Source: Notamacropus eugenii
Taxonomy: Eukaryota; Chordata; Mammalia; Diprotodontia; Macropodidae
Length of the DNA stretch: 64,000 bases
Assembly (NCBI RefSeq): GCF_028372415.1
Contig: NC_092873.1
Coordinates: 356,280,128-356,344,127, forward strand
Direction of reading: 5' to 3'
Part shown: positions 25,001 through 54,570 of the stretch, in pieces
Numbering within the stretch: the stretch's first letter is position 1
Layout of the letters: each line of letters starts with the position of its first letter
Program-made: the position numbers and the translations under genes
The notes under the pieces: generated by a model
The model's input: the letters and a program-made list of their open reading frames with translations, nothing else
Databases searched by the model: none
Told to the model about the DNA's origin: nothing

Positions 25001-25394
25001 TTTGGATACAGAACAAAATTAATTCCTTTCCCATATGATAATCCTTCAAAAAGATGACCATCATGTTCTTATTAAGTCTGGTCTTCTCCACTCCAAGTAT
25101 GAGTAGTTCTTTCCACTGATCACTCTATGGCTCACAAAGCTGGTATCTTTCCTTTAGAAGCTATCAATGGCATGACCATCTCCTTCATGCTAGAAATGAG
25201 GCATTCCTGGCTTTAGCTCAATATGGCATTAACTTTTTTAGCAGTCACATTGCACTACTAAATATTGGGTTTTCAGTTCGCTAAAACCCCCAGACTGTGG
25301 TCAGACAAATTGCTCTCTAACCACGCCTTTCCCATCACATGCCTCTGAAGGTGATTTTTGAACTGAAGTGTAGGATTTTTACACTTTGAATGGT

Positions 25395-25650
25395 GACAAT
25401 AGCCAGCATTTATATAGTGCTTTATGATTTGTAAAGTACTTTACGTATGTAATCTCACATGATCCTCATAACAACCCTCTGAGGCAATTTATTAATATTA
25501 TTCCCATTTTACAGCTTAGGAGACTGAAGCTTAGAGATATCAAATGACTTGCCCAGGATCACATAGCTAGGAAGTTTCTGATGTAGGAGTTGAGCTCAGG
25601 TCTTCCTGATTCCTTCTCTAGTGCTCTGTCTACTATGCTACCTTACTGGT
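25395..25650 (-). repeat. MIR element, near full length
   Basis: Reverse MIR: 'agccagcatttatatagtgctttatgatttgtaaagtactttacg', 'cctcataacaaccctctgaggcaatttattaatattattcccattttacag', 'cttgcccaggatcacatagctagg', head 'agtgctctgtctactatgctacc'. Confidence 0.88.
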
Positions 25651-25849
25651 AATTTGTCTCTTGAATTTCATCTTATTAGATTCAGCATCAAATGCTTTCC
25701 TTTTGTCTGTCAATGTTTCTTTGAATCCTGACTTTGGTATCTTCCCAGATTTATACCATCTTTTAATTTGATGGGCATGCCATCTAAGCCATTATCCATG
25801 TCATTGATAAAAATGTTAAATAGATTCTTAGGATCATTGATCAAGAGGT

Positions 25850-25990
25850 GGAAAGGATCTTAGAGACCATAATCTCATTTTACAGATGAGAAGGTTAAGT
25901 TAGTTGTCTAGGGTCAGCACAGCAAGTAAGTGGCAGAGTTGGGATTTGAATTCAACTCTTGTTTCCAAGGCTAGCCTTCTATCTCAGTAT
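25850..25990 (-). repeat. MIR-type SINE fragment
   Basis: 'tctcattttacagatgagaagg ... gtggcagagttgggatttgaattcaactc ... agccttctatctcagtat', reverse MIR. Confidence 0.7.
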
Positions 25991-27744
25991 TTAATTATTA
26001 TTATGAATTTATATAAGTGTTTATATCTCTATATAAAATTATATATATACCTGTTCAATATTGTGCAGGAAGGACAGATTCTGCCTTCCTGTACAGACTC
26101 TGTATATAACACACCCTGAAGGTGACTTAGCTTGTTTCTTGATTTGTCTTATATTCCAGAGGTATTAGACTTGGGATATAAAGGAGGCCCAGAATGAGCC
26201 AATGATGAAGCCCCTCTGAGCTGACATAACAGTGATCTTTTGGAACTCTCAAGTGATGTTTCAGTGTCCTTAAAGCCAGGTTAGCTATAAGATAGGTTCC
26301 AGCCAGTCTGTATCAGATTGATAAACTGTTTGTGCAGGTGAAACTTTTCAGATAAACAAGGGTATCTTACTCCATGGCGTAGCAGTTCCCAGAGGGGCTC
26401 CTCATCCTCCTCCTTCTGCTCCTTCTCTTCCTCTGTAACCTCCCATCAGATAGGAGATTGCCCCTTTCTTCTCCCATGTTGCAATCCATTTTTGCTCTAA
26501 CACATAAATACCCAAGACTTTGACAGCATTGTTGGGCTCCTTCATACTTGGTTCAGAGCAGGGCTTCTTAAACTTTTACATTTCAGCAGCATTCATTGGT
26601 GTTGCATGGTCTAATGACACACACAGTGCAAAATATTCATGCTTTGTGTTCAAAACCAAGGCTGCAATGAAATTGTCTGATGCAACATAGGTAAGTGCTG
26701 TCAGAAACACTGTTAATTATGCATTTGATTTTGAATTAATTTTGGGTCCTTGTGTGTTCAGAAACCTTTTTTAAAAAATTATTTATTTAATTTTAGTTTT
26801 CAACATTCATTTCCACAAGATTTTGAGTTTCAAATTATCTCCCCATCTCTCCCCTCTCCCCACCCCATAACACTGTGCACTGTGATCACCCCTTCCCCCA
26901 ATCTGCCTTCCCTTCTATCACACCCCTCCCTTCCCTTATTCCAGTCTTTTCTCTTTTCTTGTAGGGCAAGATAGATTTCTATACCCCCTTATCTGTATTT
27001 CTTATTTCCCAGTTGCATGCAAAAACAATTCTCAACATTTGTTCCTAAAACTTTGAGTTCCAGCTTCTCTGCCTTCCTCCTTCCCCACCCATTCCCACTG
27101 AGAAGACAAACAATTCAATATAGGCTATACATGTGTAGTTATGGAAAATACTTCCATAATAGTTATGTTGTGAAAGACTAACTATATTTCCCTCTATCCT
27201 GTCCTCCCCCCCATTTATTCTGTTCTGTCTTCTGAGCTTGTCCCTTCCCAAAAGTGTTCACTTCTAATTACTCCCTCCTCCCATTTGCCCTCCCTTCTGT
27301 CATCCTCCACACACCCATTATCCCATTCTCCCTTACTTTCCTGTAGCGTAAGATAGATTTTCATATCAAATTGAGCATGCATGTTGTTCCCTCCTTAAGC
27401 CAAATGTGATGAGAGTAAGCTTCTCTTTTTCCCTCTTACCTCCCCCCTTGCCCCTCCATTGAAAAAGCTTTTTCTTGCCTCTTTTATGAGACATAATTTG
27501 CCCCATTCTATTTTTCCATTTCTCCTCCCAATGTATTCCTCTCTCACCCCTTAATTTTATTTTTTTAGCTATCATCCCTTCCTATTTAACTCACCCTGTG
27601 CTCTCATCTATATGTATATAATCCCTCCAACTACCCAAATGCTGAGAAAAGTCTCAAGAGTTACAAATATTATCTTTCTGTGTAGGAATGTAAACAGTTC
27701 AACTTTAGTAAGTCCCTTATGATTTCTCTTTCCTGCTTACCTTT

Positions 27745-28400
27745 TTATGCTTCTCTTGATTCTTGTATTTGAAAGTCAAATTTTCTTTTTAGCTCTGGTC
27801 TTTTCATCAAGAATGCTTGAAAGTCCTCTATTTCATTTAATGACCATTTCCCCCCTGAAGTATTATATTCAGTTTTGCCGGGTAGGTGATGCTTGGTTTT
27901 AATTCTAGTTCCTTTGATTTCTGGAATATCATATTCCAAACCCTTTGATCCCTTAATGTAGAAGCTGCTAGATCTTATGTCATCCTGATTATATTTCCAC
28001 AGTATTTGAATTGTTTCTTTCTGTTGGCTTGCAATATTTTCTCCTTGATCATGGAACTCTGGAATTTGGCTACAATATTCCTAGGAGTTTTTCTTTTCAG
28101 ATCTCTTTCAGGAGGTGATCAGTGGATTCTTTCAATATTTATTTTACCCTCTGGTTCTAGAATATCAGGACAGTTTTCCTTCATAATTTCATGAAAGATG
28201 ATATCTAGGCTCTTTCTTTTGATCATGACTTTCAGGTAGTCCCATAATTTTAAAATTGTTTCTCCTGGATCTGTTTTCCAGGTCAGTTGTTTTTCCAATG
28301 AGATATTCCACATTGTCTTCTGTTTTTTCATTCTTGTGGTTTTGTTTTGTAATTTCTTGATTCCTCGTAAAGTCATTAGCTTCCATCTGCTCTATTCTAA
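27745..28400 (-). pseudogene. HAL1 ORF1 C-terminal half, frameshifted
   Basis: RNA-binding ORF1p-like chaperone of an L1 relative. Pieces in different frames read KTTDLENRSRR, LPESHDQKK, SLDIIFHEIMKENCPDILEP and EGKINIERIH, then GLEYDIPEIKGTRIKTKHHL and QAFLMKRPELKRKFDF before the stop. The frame shifts between pieces show it is dead. Confidence 0.75.
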
Positions 28401-28404
28401 TTTT

Positions 28405-29495
28405 TAAAGAACTATTTTATTTTTTTATTATTATATTTTATTTGTTTTCAGTGTTCTATAATCACTTCCATATAACTTAGATTTTTTCCCCTCCCTCCCC
28501 ATTTTCCCCATCTCTCCCCCTTTTCCCCCCTCCCTCACTGAGTTGGCATACAATTTTATATAGGTTCTACACATACATTCCTACTAAATGCATTTTCACC
28601 TTAGTCATGTTACATAGAAGAATTAAAATGAATGAGAGAAATCATAAAACAAACCAAAATGTAATACAAAAGAAAATGATCTGCTACATTCTACGATTGA
28701 ATTCCATAGTTCTTTCTTTGAATGTGGAAGGCATTTTGTCTTAAGAGACCATTGGGAATATTTTAAGTCCTTGCATTGCAATGAAGTTCTAAATCTGCCA
28801 GAAAAAAATCCTCATACACTGTTTTTGTTACTGTGTATAAAGTTCTTCTGGTTCTGCTCCTTTCACTCAGCATAAGTGCATTTAAGTCTTTCCAGGCCCC
28901 TCTGAAGTCTTCCTGTTCATCATTTCTTATAGAACAATAGTATTCCATTACATACATATACCACGATTTATCGAGCCATTCCCCAATTGATGGGCATCCC
29001 TTTGATTTCCTGTTTTTGGCTACCACAAAGAGTGCTGCTAAAATATTTTTGTATACATGAGACCCTTTCCCATTTTTATGATCTCTTGAGGATACAGTCC
29101 TAGAAGCAATACTGCTGGGTCAAAGCATGTGCGCATTTTTGTAGCCTTTTGGGCATAGTTCCAAATTGCTCTCCTGAATGGGTGGATCAGCTCACAGTTT
29201 CACCATCAATGAATTAGTGTTCCAATTCTCTCACATCTTCTCCAACATTTATCATCATCCTGTTTTGTCATGTTAGCCAATCTGATAGGTGTGATCTGTT
29301 TGGATTTGCATCTTTCTGATCAATAGTAATTTAGAGTGTTTTTTCATATGACTATAGATGGTTTGGATTTCTTCCTTTGAAAACTGTCTGTTCATATCCT
29401 TTGACCATTTATCAATTGGAGAATGACTTATATTCTTGTACATTTGACTCAGTTCTCTATGTATTTTAGAAATGAGGCTAAAGAAATGAGGCTTT
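28405..29495 (-). mobile_element. L1 3' fragment inserted in HAL1
   Basis: Minus-strand ORF2 end: SKIHRELSQMYKNISHSPID, KWSKDMNRQFSKEEIQ and HMKKHSKLLLIRKMQIQ (29512-29273), then WLDKSWYMYVMEYYCSIRND (near 29026-28763), followed by a 3' UTR and an A-tail seen as T-rich DNA at 28405-28440. 5'-truncated and broken. AAAGAA occurs at both junctions (28406 region and 29478 region) and may be the remains of a target-site duplication. Confidence 0.8.
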
Positions 29496-30738
29496 TGAAC
29501 CTCCTTTTCCATTTGAGTAATTCTACTTTTTAAAGCATTCTTCTCCTCATTGGCTTTTTTGGACTTCTTTTACATTTGAGTTAGTCTATTTTTAAAGGTG
29601 TTATTTTCTTCAGCATTTTTTTGGTCTCCTTTAGCAAGCTGTTGACTCACTTTTCATGACTTCCTTGCATCTCTCATTTCTCTTCTCAATTTTTCCTCCA
29701 CTTCTCTTACTTGATTTTCAAAATCCTTTTTGAGCTCTTCCATGGCCTGAGACTATTGCATATTTTTTTTGGAGGTTTTGGATGTACAAGCCTTGACTTT
29801 TATGTCTTCCTCTGATGGTATGTTTTGTTCTTCCTCATCTGAAAGGACAGAAGAAAATACCTTTTCACCAAGAAAGTAACCTCCTATTGTCTTATTTTTT
29901 TCCCTTTTTTGGGAATTTTTCCAGCCAGTTACTTGACTTTTGAGTCCTTTGTCAAGTGGAGGGTATACTCTAAGGACCTGTAAGTTCTCAGTTTATCAAG
30001 GTGACATAATCAAGGGAGAGGAGTTTACTTCTCTCCTGGCCTGCATTCTGGTCTGGGAGCAACCATGAGCACTCTGTTCTGCCCAGGATCTGGGAGTAGG
30101 ATTCCCTCTCTCCAGAGCCTCCACCAGCTCTACCATGCCAGAGCTCCTCCTCACCCGAGGACCACTAGTTAGGGCTAAGGTCCAGATCAGCTGCTTGATT
30201 CCCCCCAGGGTCTTTAGGCTGAGGATTCCAAAAAGGGATGCTGCTGCAGTGACTTCCACTGCCCTGGGGCCAGGGCTTGAGCCAGATCCATGCCCCCCTC
30301 TCACCCAGGTGAAAGAGCTTTCTCACTGACCTTTGAAGCTGTCTTTGGTATTTGTGGGTTGAGAAATCTAGGAACCACAGTGGCTCCCTGTCATTTCGGG
30401 CCCTGAAGCCTGCTCCATTCCTATCCAAGCTGCGTGGCCAACGGGCCAATGCTGTACTGCACTCCAAGCCTGATGTGATAGACCTTCCCTGTTGGTCTTC
30501 CAGGCTGTCTTGGGCTGGAAAGCTCTTTCACTCTGTTGTTTTGTGGCTTCTGCTGTTCTAGAATTTGTTTAGAGTCATTTTTTACAGGTATTTTATGGGC
30601 TATGGGGAGAGAGCTAGAGCAGGTCTGTCCTTCTACTCTGCCATCTTGGCTCTGCCCCTCCCCCCCAGAAACCTTTTACTATTGCCACATTCTTCCCAAC
30701 CCCATATGAGGTCACAATCCATAGTTTAAGAAGTGCTG

Positions 30739-31254
30739 GAGAGGATACCTGACATTCATGTCTTGTGTTCTCTTTTATAATAAAATAACTTACTACACAT
30801 GTCTTTTGGAGTTGTGACTATTGATTGACAGTGGCACAAAACTCTGATATGTCAATATATGTAGTAAAATCGACAACTGTGTGTGTATAGATGTATCTAT
30901 CATTGAAATTGGGTTCGTGCACTATAATATTCCAACTTAAAAGATTCAAATTTATTTAAGTGTTTCTGTAATTAGAGGATTTATCCTATAAATCTAGATT
31001 TTTTTTTTTTTAGTATTTGGAACATAGATCAAATTGGGTAATTGCTTTTCATCTAGAAAATGCTGCCTTTTTCTGTTAGATTTTGAAAGTCTAATATGAA
31101 CTTAATAGAAGTCCAATTGTCAATACCAACCAAATTCCTTCCTTCTTGACACAGTTTTGCCCCCAAATTCTACCCAATCCAAAGCTAGTGCTTTTAGAAG
31201 GAAGATAATTTAATGTTCTGGGAGTTTTGAAACATTTTAGAAGAATATTGCTAT
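30739..31254. other. Intergenic stretch, no recognised feature
   Basis: AT-rich, with a 14-T run near 30999-31012. No repeat assigned. Confidence 0.5.
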
Positions 31255-31400
31255 GTACTAATTTTAATTGCCATAGCATGTAAGCTCCTTGAAAGCAGGG
31301 GCTGTTTTTATTTTTGTCTCTATATCCCCAGTACCTAGTATAGTACCTGGCACATAGTTCAGCAAACAATCAATTGTTTATTAAATATCTATCATGTACC
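31255..31400 (+). repeat. L2-type LINE 3' end
   Basis: 'tgtaagctccttgaaagcaggggctgtttttatttttgtctctatatccccagtacctagtatagtacctggcacatag' is the characteristic L2 tail. Confidence 0.8.
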
Positions 31401-31811
31401 ATATAATGATTACTGAATTGAATTGGATCCCATCCCATGTATTTTCCTTTAGGAATATCTGGTGGGATGTGATACTAATAAAGTGTAGAAAATAAACATG
31501 GACAAAAAACAAACCTATTGAGGACTGTTATGCCTCTTTCTGTTGTTACAGTTATTTCCCATCTATAACTGGAATGAATTTTGTTGACATTGCTTTTAGA
31601 GATGTAGAGAGGAAAAGGGTGTTGGTGAGTGTGAATAAAGACTTTGTCATCCTGGACAATCAATCAATCTACAAACATTTATTCATTGCCAGCCATGGGC
31701 CAGGCAGTGTGCTAGGCATTCCCTTAACATTCCTAGATATTGGTTTCCTTACTTATAAGATGAAGGGGCTGAGCTAGATCTTTGAGGTCTTATGTTCTTT
31801 CCAGGAGGGAT

Positions 31812-32255
31812 TCTCAGAGGCATCATGGCATAGTGGAGAGAACATTGAATTTAAAATCAGAGAACATGGATTCAAATTTTTATTCTGCCCTTACTCCTTC
31901 TGTGATCTCACTACCTGTGTGATCATGGAAAAGTTGCAACTTCCCTGGACCCAGAGATGTGTATTTACATAGGCCTGTGCATTTCAGCATGAGCATTTAC
32001 ACCTCAGAAATTAGCGAGGTGGATCAGGACTAGAGCTGTCCAGACATAAGAAAGTGATGAAGAAAATGTTAGTAATGCTGACTAAACTTCAACATGTGTT
32101 GTGCATACTTTTTTTTGGACAGCTAATTATTAAACATTTACCAATGGAACACTCCTTGAACCTCAGTTTTTTTCAGCTACAAAATGAAGGGATTGGATTA
32201 GATAACATCTGGGGTCCCTTCTAGCTCCAAATCCATGATTCACGTGAGTTCATGA
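31812..32255 (+). repeat. tRNA-derived SINE split by ~190 bp
   Basis: Head 'catcatggcatagtggagagaacattg ... aacatggattcaaatttt ... gtgatcatggaaaagttgcaacttccc' (31812-31950) and 3' half 'gaacctcagtttttttcagctacaaaatgaagggattggattagataacatctggggtcccttctagctcc' (32155-32230). The 190 bp between them (about 31956-32150) are unrelated to the SINE. Confidence 0.7.
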
Positions 32256-32339
32256 TCTTGAATCTTAAATCTATGATCTGAATCTATGATCTTTGAGATG
32301 AAGGAAGTACGTAGCAAACTAAAACACAATGCATGGTTG

Positions 32340-34277
32340 AGTTCCACATTTCACCATCTTTATTGCAGTGATATCACTTTGGTAAATTCACATTCCAGTT
32401 TAAAAGACCTCCAAGCTAGTCAAACTTTGTTACAAATTCAAGTATTTTAAAACATACATGTTATAAGCACAGAGAGCTGCATAGTAGAGTTACTAAGGAC
32501 ATTCACGATGCCATGGGCACTGAACAGAAATTTCACTAGATACATAGCTTATCATGTTTTGCTGTTGCCTAGTAATGCAGTAGCTACAGAACAGAGACCT
32601 GAATAGTTACATTTAAAATAAAGAATAAAACAAGAGGGAGGACATCAGCATGTATAAAAGCAAGTTTAGGTCAGTTGCTGATACACTGGTAAACATTTAA
32701 CTGGCTGTTGTGTTCTCAGCAAAATGAAGCATCTCTTTTCACTAAATGGAAGAAGCTAAACTTGCAAAAATTTAAATTGATTGAAAGAAAAAATTTAAAA
32801 TTTCTAATATCCCTGTATTATCGTGTGAAAGATATGCTTTTTTCCCCTTGCTAAAATGTGCATTTTCAAGTTTGAATTAGAAATGGAAAATACTATAAAG
32901 GCTTTACTAAAATGCTGACAATTCTGTAGCCCTTAGATGGTGATCCATTGACTGGAGAAATATGGCCAGTTGAATTCAACCATGATTTTTGACTAAAAAC
33001 AAGTGACTAGGCCATTAGTGTAGATGAATTTTCAATATTTGAAGCCCTAAAATAAACCCTAGCAAGCAAGTTTTGTTATTTTTTTAAAAGGGTTATTCCT
33101 CATGGATATGGTTTCTTGCTTGTATTTTTACAGTTTAAACAATTTCTGCATTTAAAACATCTTGCAAAGACTCCTAGCTTGACTTAACAATAAGATGTAT
33201 CTTGATATCTACAGATGAGTCAAAGACATGTTGTGAGAGTACTTTACCCTGTTGAGCACCCAACCTGAGGTGCTTATTGGACACTGACATTCCTTACATT
33301 TAATTTAGTAGAGAAAAAACTGCGGTGCTGAGCTTTTAGGTAACTATTTGGGTTCTCTTTTAACCACTTCTGGTAACTACAGCAACCATTTCTTCACTTT
33401 GTTTTTCTTGCTTTGTTTGTGTAAGCTATAAATTCTGTTGGCAACACCCTGAATATGGTGCTTTGTGGGTAATGACTTTTCTTTGGAAGTCCAAAAGACA
33501 ACAAAAACCCCCAAAACTTTGCAGGTGTAGATTACTATTGTTTAACTGTAGAACTAGGCTTAGGGTGTATTCTTGTGGGTTGGACAAAGCTAGAAAATAA
33601 CTCAGTTGGGGTGGGTTTTTCTCTTTTATGCATAGGCAGCTGATCCCAAAGAAAAAATACCGGCCAAGTTAATAGTGTTCTCCTTTAAAATGTTGTTAAT
33701 ATATATATATATTTTTTTGTAGATAGAAAACAGGGTTCAGGTATATAATGGCTGGTCATGGGTTGGGATTAAAAAAAAGACAGTCCTTTTAAGTCTCAAA
33801 ATTTTTCGACCATGAATAAAGTGGTTATTGCTATTCTTATAACACTGATTAAGAAAAGAAGAGAAAGCATTAAATTATCTTGGTCCAAACAAGGGGTTCA
33901 AACACTTCAAAGCAATTTTGGGTGAAAAGATAAGGTATGACTGAAACACCTTAATTCTAAAAACCCCTGTATTTGTATGTGGAAGGGGAGTTGGGGGAGG
34001 GAAACAATATTTGGGAAGTGAGTAAAACAAAAGAAGTGTTATCTATCAATTAAAAAAAAATTCATCTCCTAAAACAACTATCAGATGTTGGATTTTGAAA
34101 AACTTGCTCTCTTATCCATTTCTCTTTCAAAGATAACTACATGTTCATTATATGTATTAACACAATGATTTAATAACATTTCCTTTTAATAACATTTGAG
34201 GACACCAAGGGGACAATGTGGCCTATCTAGATTTATCTGGATGTTATTTTCAAATCCCACTGAATACAGTCTTTGGA
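32340..34277 (-). other. KRT222: KRT222 3' UTR (~1.9 kb)
   Basis: After the stop there is about 1.9 kb free of recognisable interspersed repeats, unlike the flanking DNA, ending at the single AATAAA. An ATTAAA-type signal close to the stop (34174-34169) and one at 33304-33299 could give shorter forms. The extent is inferred from the signal and the repeat-free character. Confidence 0.65.
32359..32364 (-). terminator. KRT222 polyadenylation signal AATAAA
   Basis: The plus strand reads tttatt, i.e. AATAAA on the coding strand, the only such hexamer between here and the stop codon. It is followed by a T/G-rich stretch (tgtgttttagttt) suitable for cleavage factors. SINE sequence begins just beyond. 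Confidence 0.7.
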
Positions 34278-52019
<17,742 letters not shown>

Positions 52020-52262
52020 AACAGTGATTAAGCACCTACTATGTGCCAGGTACTGTTCTAAGTTCTTTACAAATATTTTCTCATTTGATCCTCACAATAA
52101 CTCCGGGAGTTAGGTGCTATTATGATCCCCATTTTACAGCCGAAGAAATGAAGGCAAACGGGGATTAAATGACTTGCCCAGGGTCACACAACTAGTAAGT
52201 GTCTGAGGCTAGATTTGAACTCAGGTCTTTCTGACTCCAGGCTCACTGCACACCTACCTGCC
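52020..52262 (-). repeat. MIR element, well preserved
   Basis: 'attaagcacctactatgtgccaggtactgttctaagttctttac', 'cctcacaataactccgggagttaggtgctattatgatccccattttacag', 'cttgcccagggtcacacaactag'. Confidence 0.92.
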
Positions 52263-52364
52263 TCTATTGTAGGGGAAAGGAACGTAACCTAAGAAGAAAT
52301 GGAAACTGGCTTTCATAAGACTTGCTTGGAAACAAGAACGAACTAGTCAAATTTATCTCATGAG

Positions 52365-52645
52365 ATCATAGGTCTAGAGCCAGAAGGGGCATCTGAGACC
52401 AATTAGCCCAGCCGCTTCATTTTACAAATGAGTAAACTAAGGCCCAGGCAGCTGGAGTCATGAAGATCTGGCCTCAGATACTTGTTAGCTCTGTGACCCT
52501 GAATAGGTCATTTAACCTCTATTTGTGTCAGTTCCTCTTCTATAAAATGGGGACGTACTAGAGGAGGAAATGGCAAACCACTCTAGTATCTTTGCCAAGA
52601 AAACCCCAAATGGGGTCATGGAGAGTTAGAAATGACTTGGTTTAC
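52365..52645 (+). repeat. SINE pair: short reverse fragment then plus-strand marsupial SINE
   Basis: 52365-52455 is a reverse 3' fragment ('cattttacaaatgagtaaactaaggccc'). 52448-52640 is a plus-strand SINE ('gcctcagatacttgttagctctgtgaccctg ... aaatggcaaaccactctagtatctttgccaagaaaaccccaaatggggtcatgg'). Confidence 0.85.
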
Positions 52646-52794
52646 GGTGCCAAATTGTAAATATTTTGGAAGCTGCTATAAAAGATCCTATCAGAGTTAT
52701 TGATGGACAGTAGCTCTTTTAAGTGAACACTGTGACTACTGAGAGCTCACTGCTCATATAATGCTAAGGCTTACTTATTTTATTGAGAGGAAAG

Positions 52795-52965
52795 AATGGT
52801 GTAGTGGAGGGAGCCTTAGAGATGGAGTCAGAAGACCCAGCCACAAATTCTGGCTTTGCTATTTACTATCAGTATGACCTTGGGACTCAGTTTCCTCGTC
52901 TGTAAAATGAGGCTGGACCAGAGGACCTCTGAGTCCACTTCCAGCTCTAAACCTATGATCCCACT
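52795..52965 (+). repeat. tRNA-derived SINE
   Basis: 'atggtgtagtggagggagccttagagatggagtcag', 'tatgaccttgggactcagtttcctcgtctgtaaaatgaggctggaccagaggacctctgagtcc'. Confidence 0.85.
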
Positions 52966-53209
52966 ATGTGAAATCCTAAATACCCATTGCAAGTGAGATG
53001 AAGGTGAAAAGGCAAGTGGGGGGAGAGTATGAAGCAAAGAAGTCAGGTGGTTCCTCAGTGGGATTCATTCAGGGAAGCTGAGTAAATTGAAGCAAGGAAG
53101 TGAATGAGCAGACTTTTGTTCCATTTGCATTTAAAACAGACCTTGTATGGTGTAACTGTAAATTACTGTGTAAAACTAAGGAACTCCAGTGTCATTAGAA
53201 CAATATCCA

Positions 53210-53395
53210 GCAGTTGTATAGGACTTGGCATTTTTCAAAGCTTCTACCTTCCCATCCATGATATAATTCAATCCTTAAATCTCCCAGGAGTAGAATACTG
53301 CTCTCATTTTACAGATAGGGAAACTGAAGCCCCGAGGAGTTAAGTGAATTGCCCAAAATAATATTGGTGAAAGAGTTGGAATGTGAGTAGTTTTT
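53210..53395 (-). repeat. MIR-type fragment
   Basis: 'ctctcattttacagatagggaaactgaagccccgaggagttaagtgaattgcccaaaata' in reverse orientation. Confidence 0.75.
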
Positions 53396-53419
53396 GAGTG
53401 AATGTTGCCCCTTTGGTTT

Positions 53420-53620
53420 TTGAACCTCCAATCGTGTCTTGGGTGGGAAGGATCTTAGAGACATTTGGTTTGATCTGTCCTTGAACAAGAATGTTCTCTC
53501 TCCTCTACAACATAGCGAAGGGGGCATTTGGTCCTTTCTTGAAGCCCTCACTTGAGAGGGGAATCTGCTTTCTTCTGGGGCAGCCTATTCTACTGTTTGT
53601 GGTGGTCATGCCTAAATGTG
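53420..53620. repeat. Interspersed repeat, same family as 24775-25000
   Basis: 'ggaaggatcttagagacatttggtttgatctg ... tcttgaagccctcacttgag ... ctgctttcttctggggcagcctattctac'. A repeated marsupial sequence; family not named. Confidence 0.6.
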
Positions 53621-53949
53621 CTTATTTGGCTAATCAACCAATCCATAATCAACATCGTAAGCCCCTACCAAGTGTCAGGCAGTCTTCATTAGAGATAAAA
53701 AGATCAAAAGACAAAATAAAACAAAACAGTTCTTGCCCTCAAGGAGCTTATATTCTATTGGAGAAAAAAAGCAGGTTCATAGATAATTAAAAACAGAATA
53801 CACAAAGCAAACACAAGGTAATTTTGGGCTGAGGGGAGGCACTAATAGTTGGGCCTGGGATAGGTAGGATGGATGTCAGGAAAGGTCTCTTATAGGACAT
53901 AGTACTTGACCTGAGCTTTGATGGAAAGAAAGTAGGGACTCTAAGGGGC

Positions 53950-54195
53950 AGCTAGATAGGGGTGCAGTAGATAGGGTGCTGAGCCTGAAATCAGGAAGAC
54001 CTGAGTTTAAGTTCAACCTCAGACACTTAAACTTTGTGACCCTGGGCAAGTCACTTAACCCAATTTGCCTCAGTTTCCTCATCTGTAAAATAAGTTGGAG
54101 AAGGAATGGCAAACCCTTTAGAATCTTTGCCAAGAAAATCCCCAATGGGGTCATGAAGACTCAGACATGACTGAAAAAGACTGAACAACAAGAGG
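53950..54195 (+). repeat. Marsupial tRNA-SINE, full length
   Basis: 'ggcagctagataggggtgcagtagatagggtgctgagcctg', 'gtttaagttcaacctcagacacttaaac', 'gccaagaaaatccccaatggggtcatgaagactcagacatgactgaaaaagactgaacaacaag'. Confidence 0.92.
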
Positions 54196-54309
54196 GATAG
54201 ATGAAAGAATACATTCTAGACATGGAGAATAGCCTGTACAATGGTATGTGTCATGTGTGAAGAACCAACACGTTAGTTTGGTTTGGGTCTCTAGAGTATG
54301 TGAAGGAGG

Positions 54310-54570
54310 GAAACAAACATTTGTTCAGTGCCTCTTGTGTGCCAGATATTGTGCTAAATAAACACTTTACAAATTTTATTTCTTTAATAAATACCCAGGG
54401 AGGTTGGTAGTATTATTATCCCTATTGTACAGTAGAGGAAACTGAGGTAGACAGAGGTTAAGTGACTTGCCCAGAGCCACACAGCCTGTGTTTGAGGCTG
54501 GATTTAAACTCAGCTTTCTCTGATCCCAGGCCTAGCTCTGTCTCCACAGTGCCACTTAGCTGCCTGAGTT
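54310..54570 (-). repeat. MIR element, full length
   Basis: 'aacatttgttcagtgcctcttgtgtgccagatattgtgctaa', 'gaggaaactgaggtagacagaggttaagtgacttgcccagagccacacagcc', head 'tctgtctccacagtgccacttagctgcc'. Confidence 0.92.

Larger units (their letters stand above)
26771..30665 (-). mobile_element. HAL1-type retrotransposon copy 2, full length, with target-site duplication
   Basis: Flanked by the 12-bp direct repeat CAGAAACCTTTT at 26759-26770 and 30666-30677. On the minus strand it starts near the gagccaagatggcagagtag motif, continues through a Lys/Glu-rich ORF1-like region (about 29900-29500 and 28400-27745), and ORF1 ends at a stop at 27745 with KFDFQIQESREA. The 1-kb T/C-rich 3' UTR (27744-26771) follows at once. 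There is no ORF2 (endonuclease/reverse transcriptase), the definition of HAL1 half-L1 elements. ORF1 is broken by frameshifts and by the L1 insertion at about 28405-29495. Confidence 0.8.
26559..30738. mobile_element. hAT-type element split by a HAL1 insertion
   Basis: Left tip CAGGGCTTCTTAAACTTTT at 26559 and right tip AGTTTAAGAAGTGCTG ending at 30738 are inverted copies. Without the HAL1 at 26771-30665 the element would be about 285 bp, a non-autonomous hAT size. Similar tips occur at 57130-57230. Confidence 0.6.
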
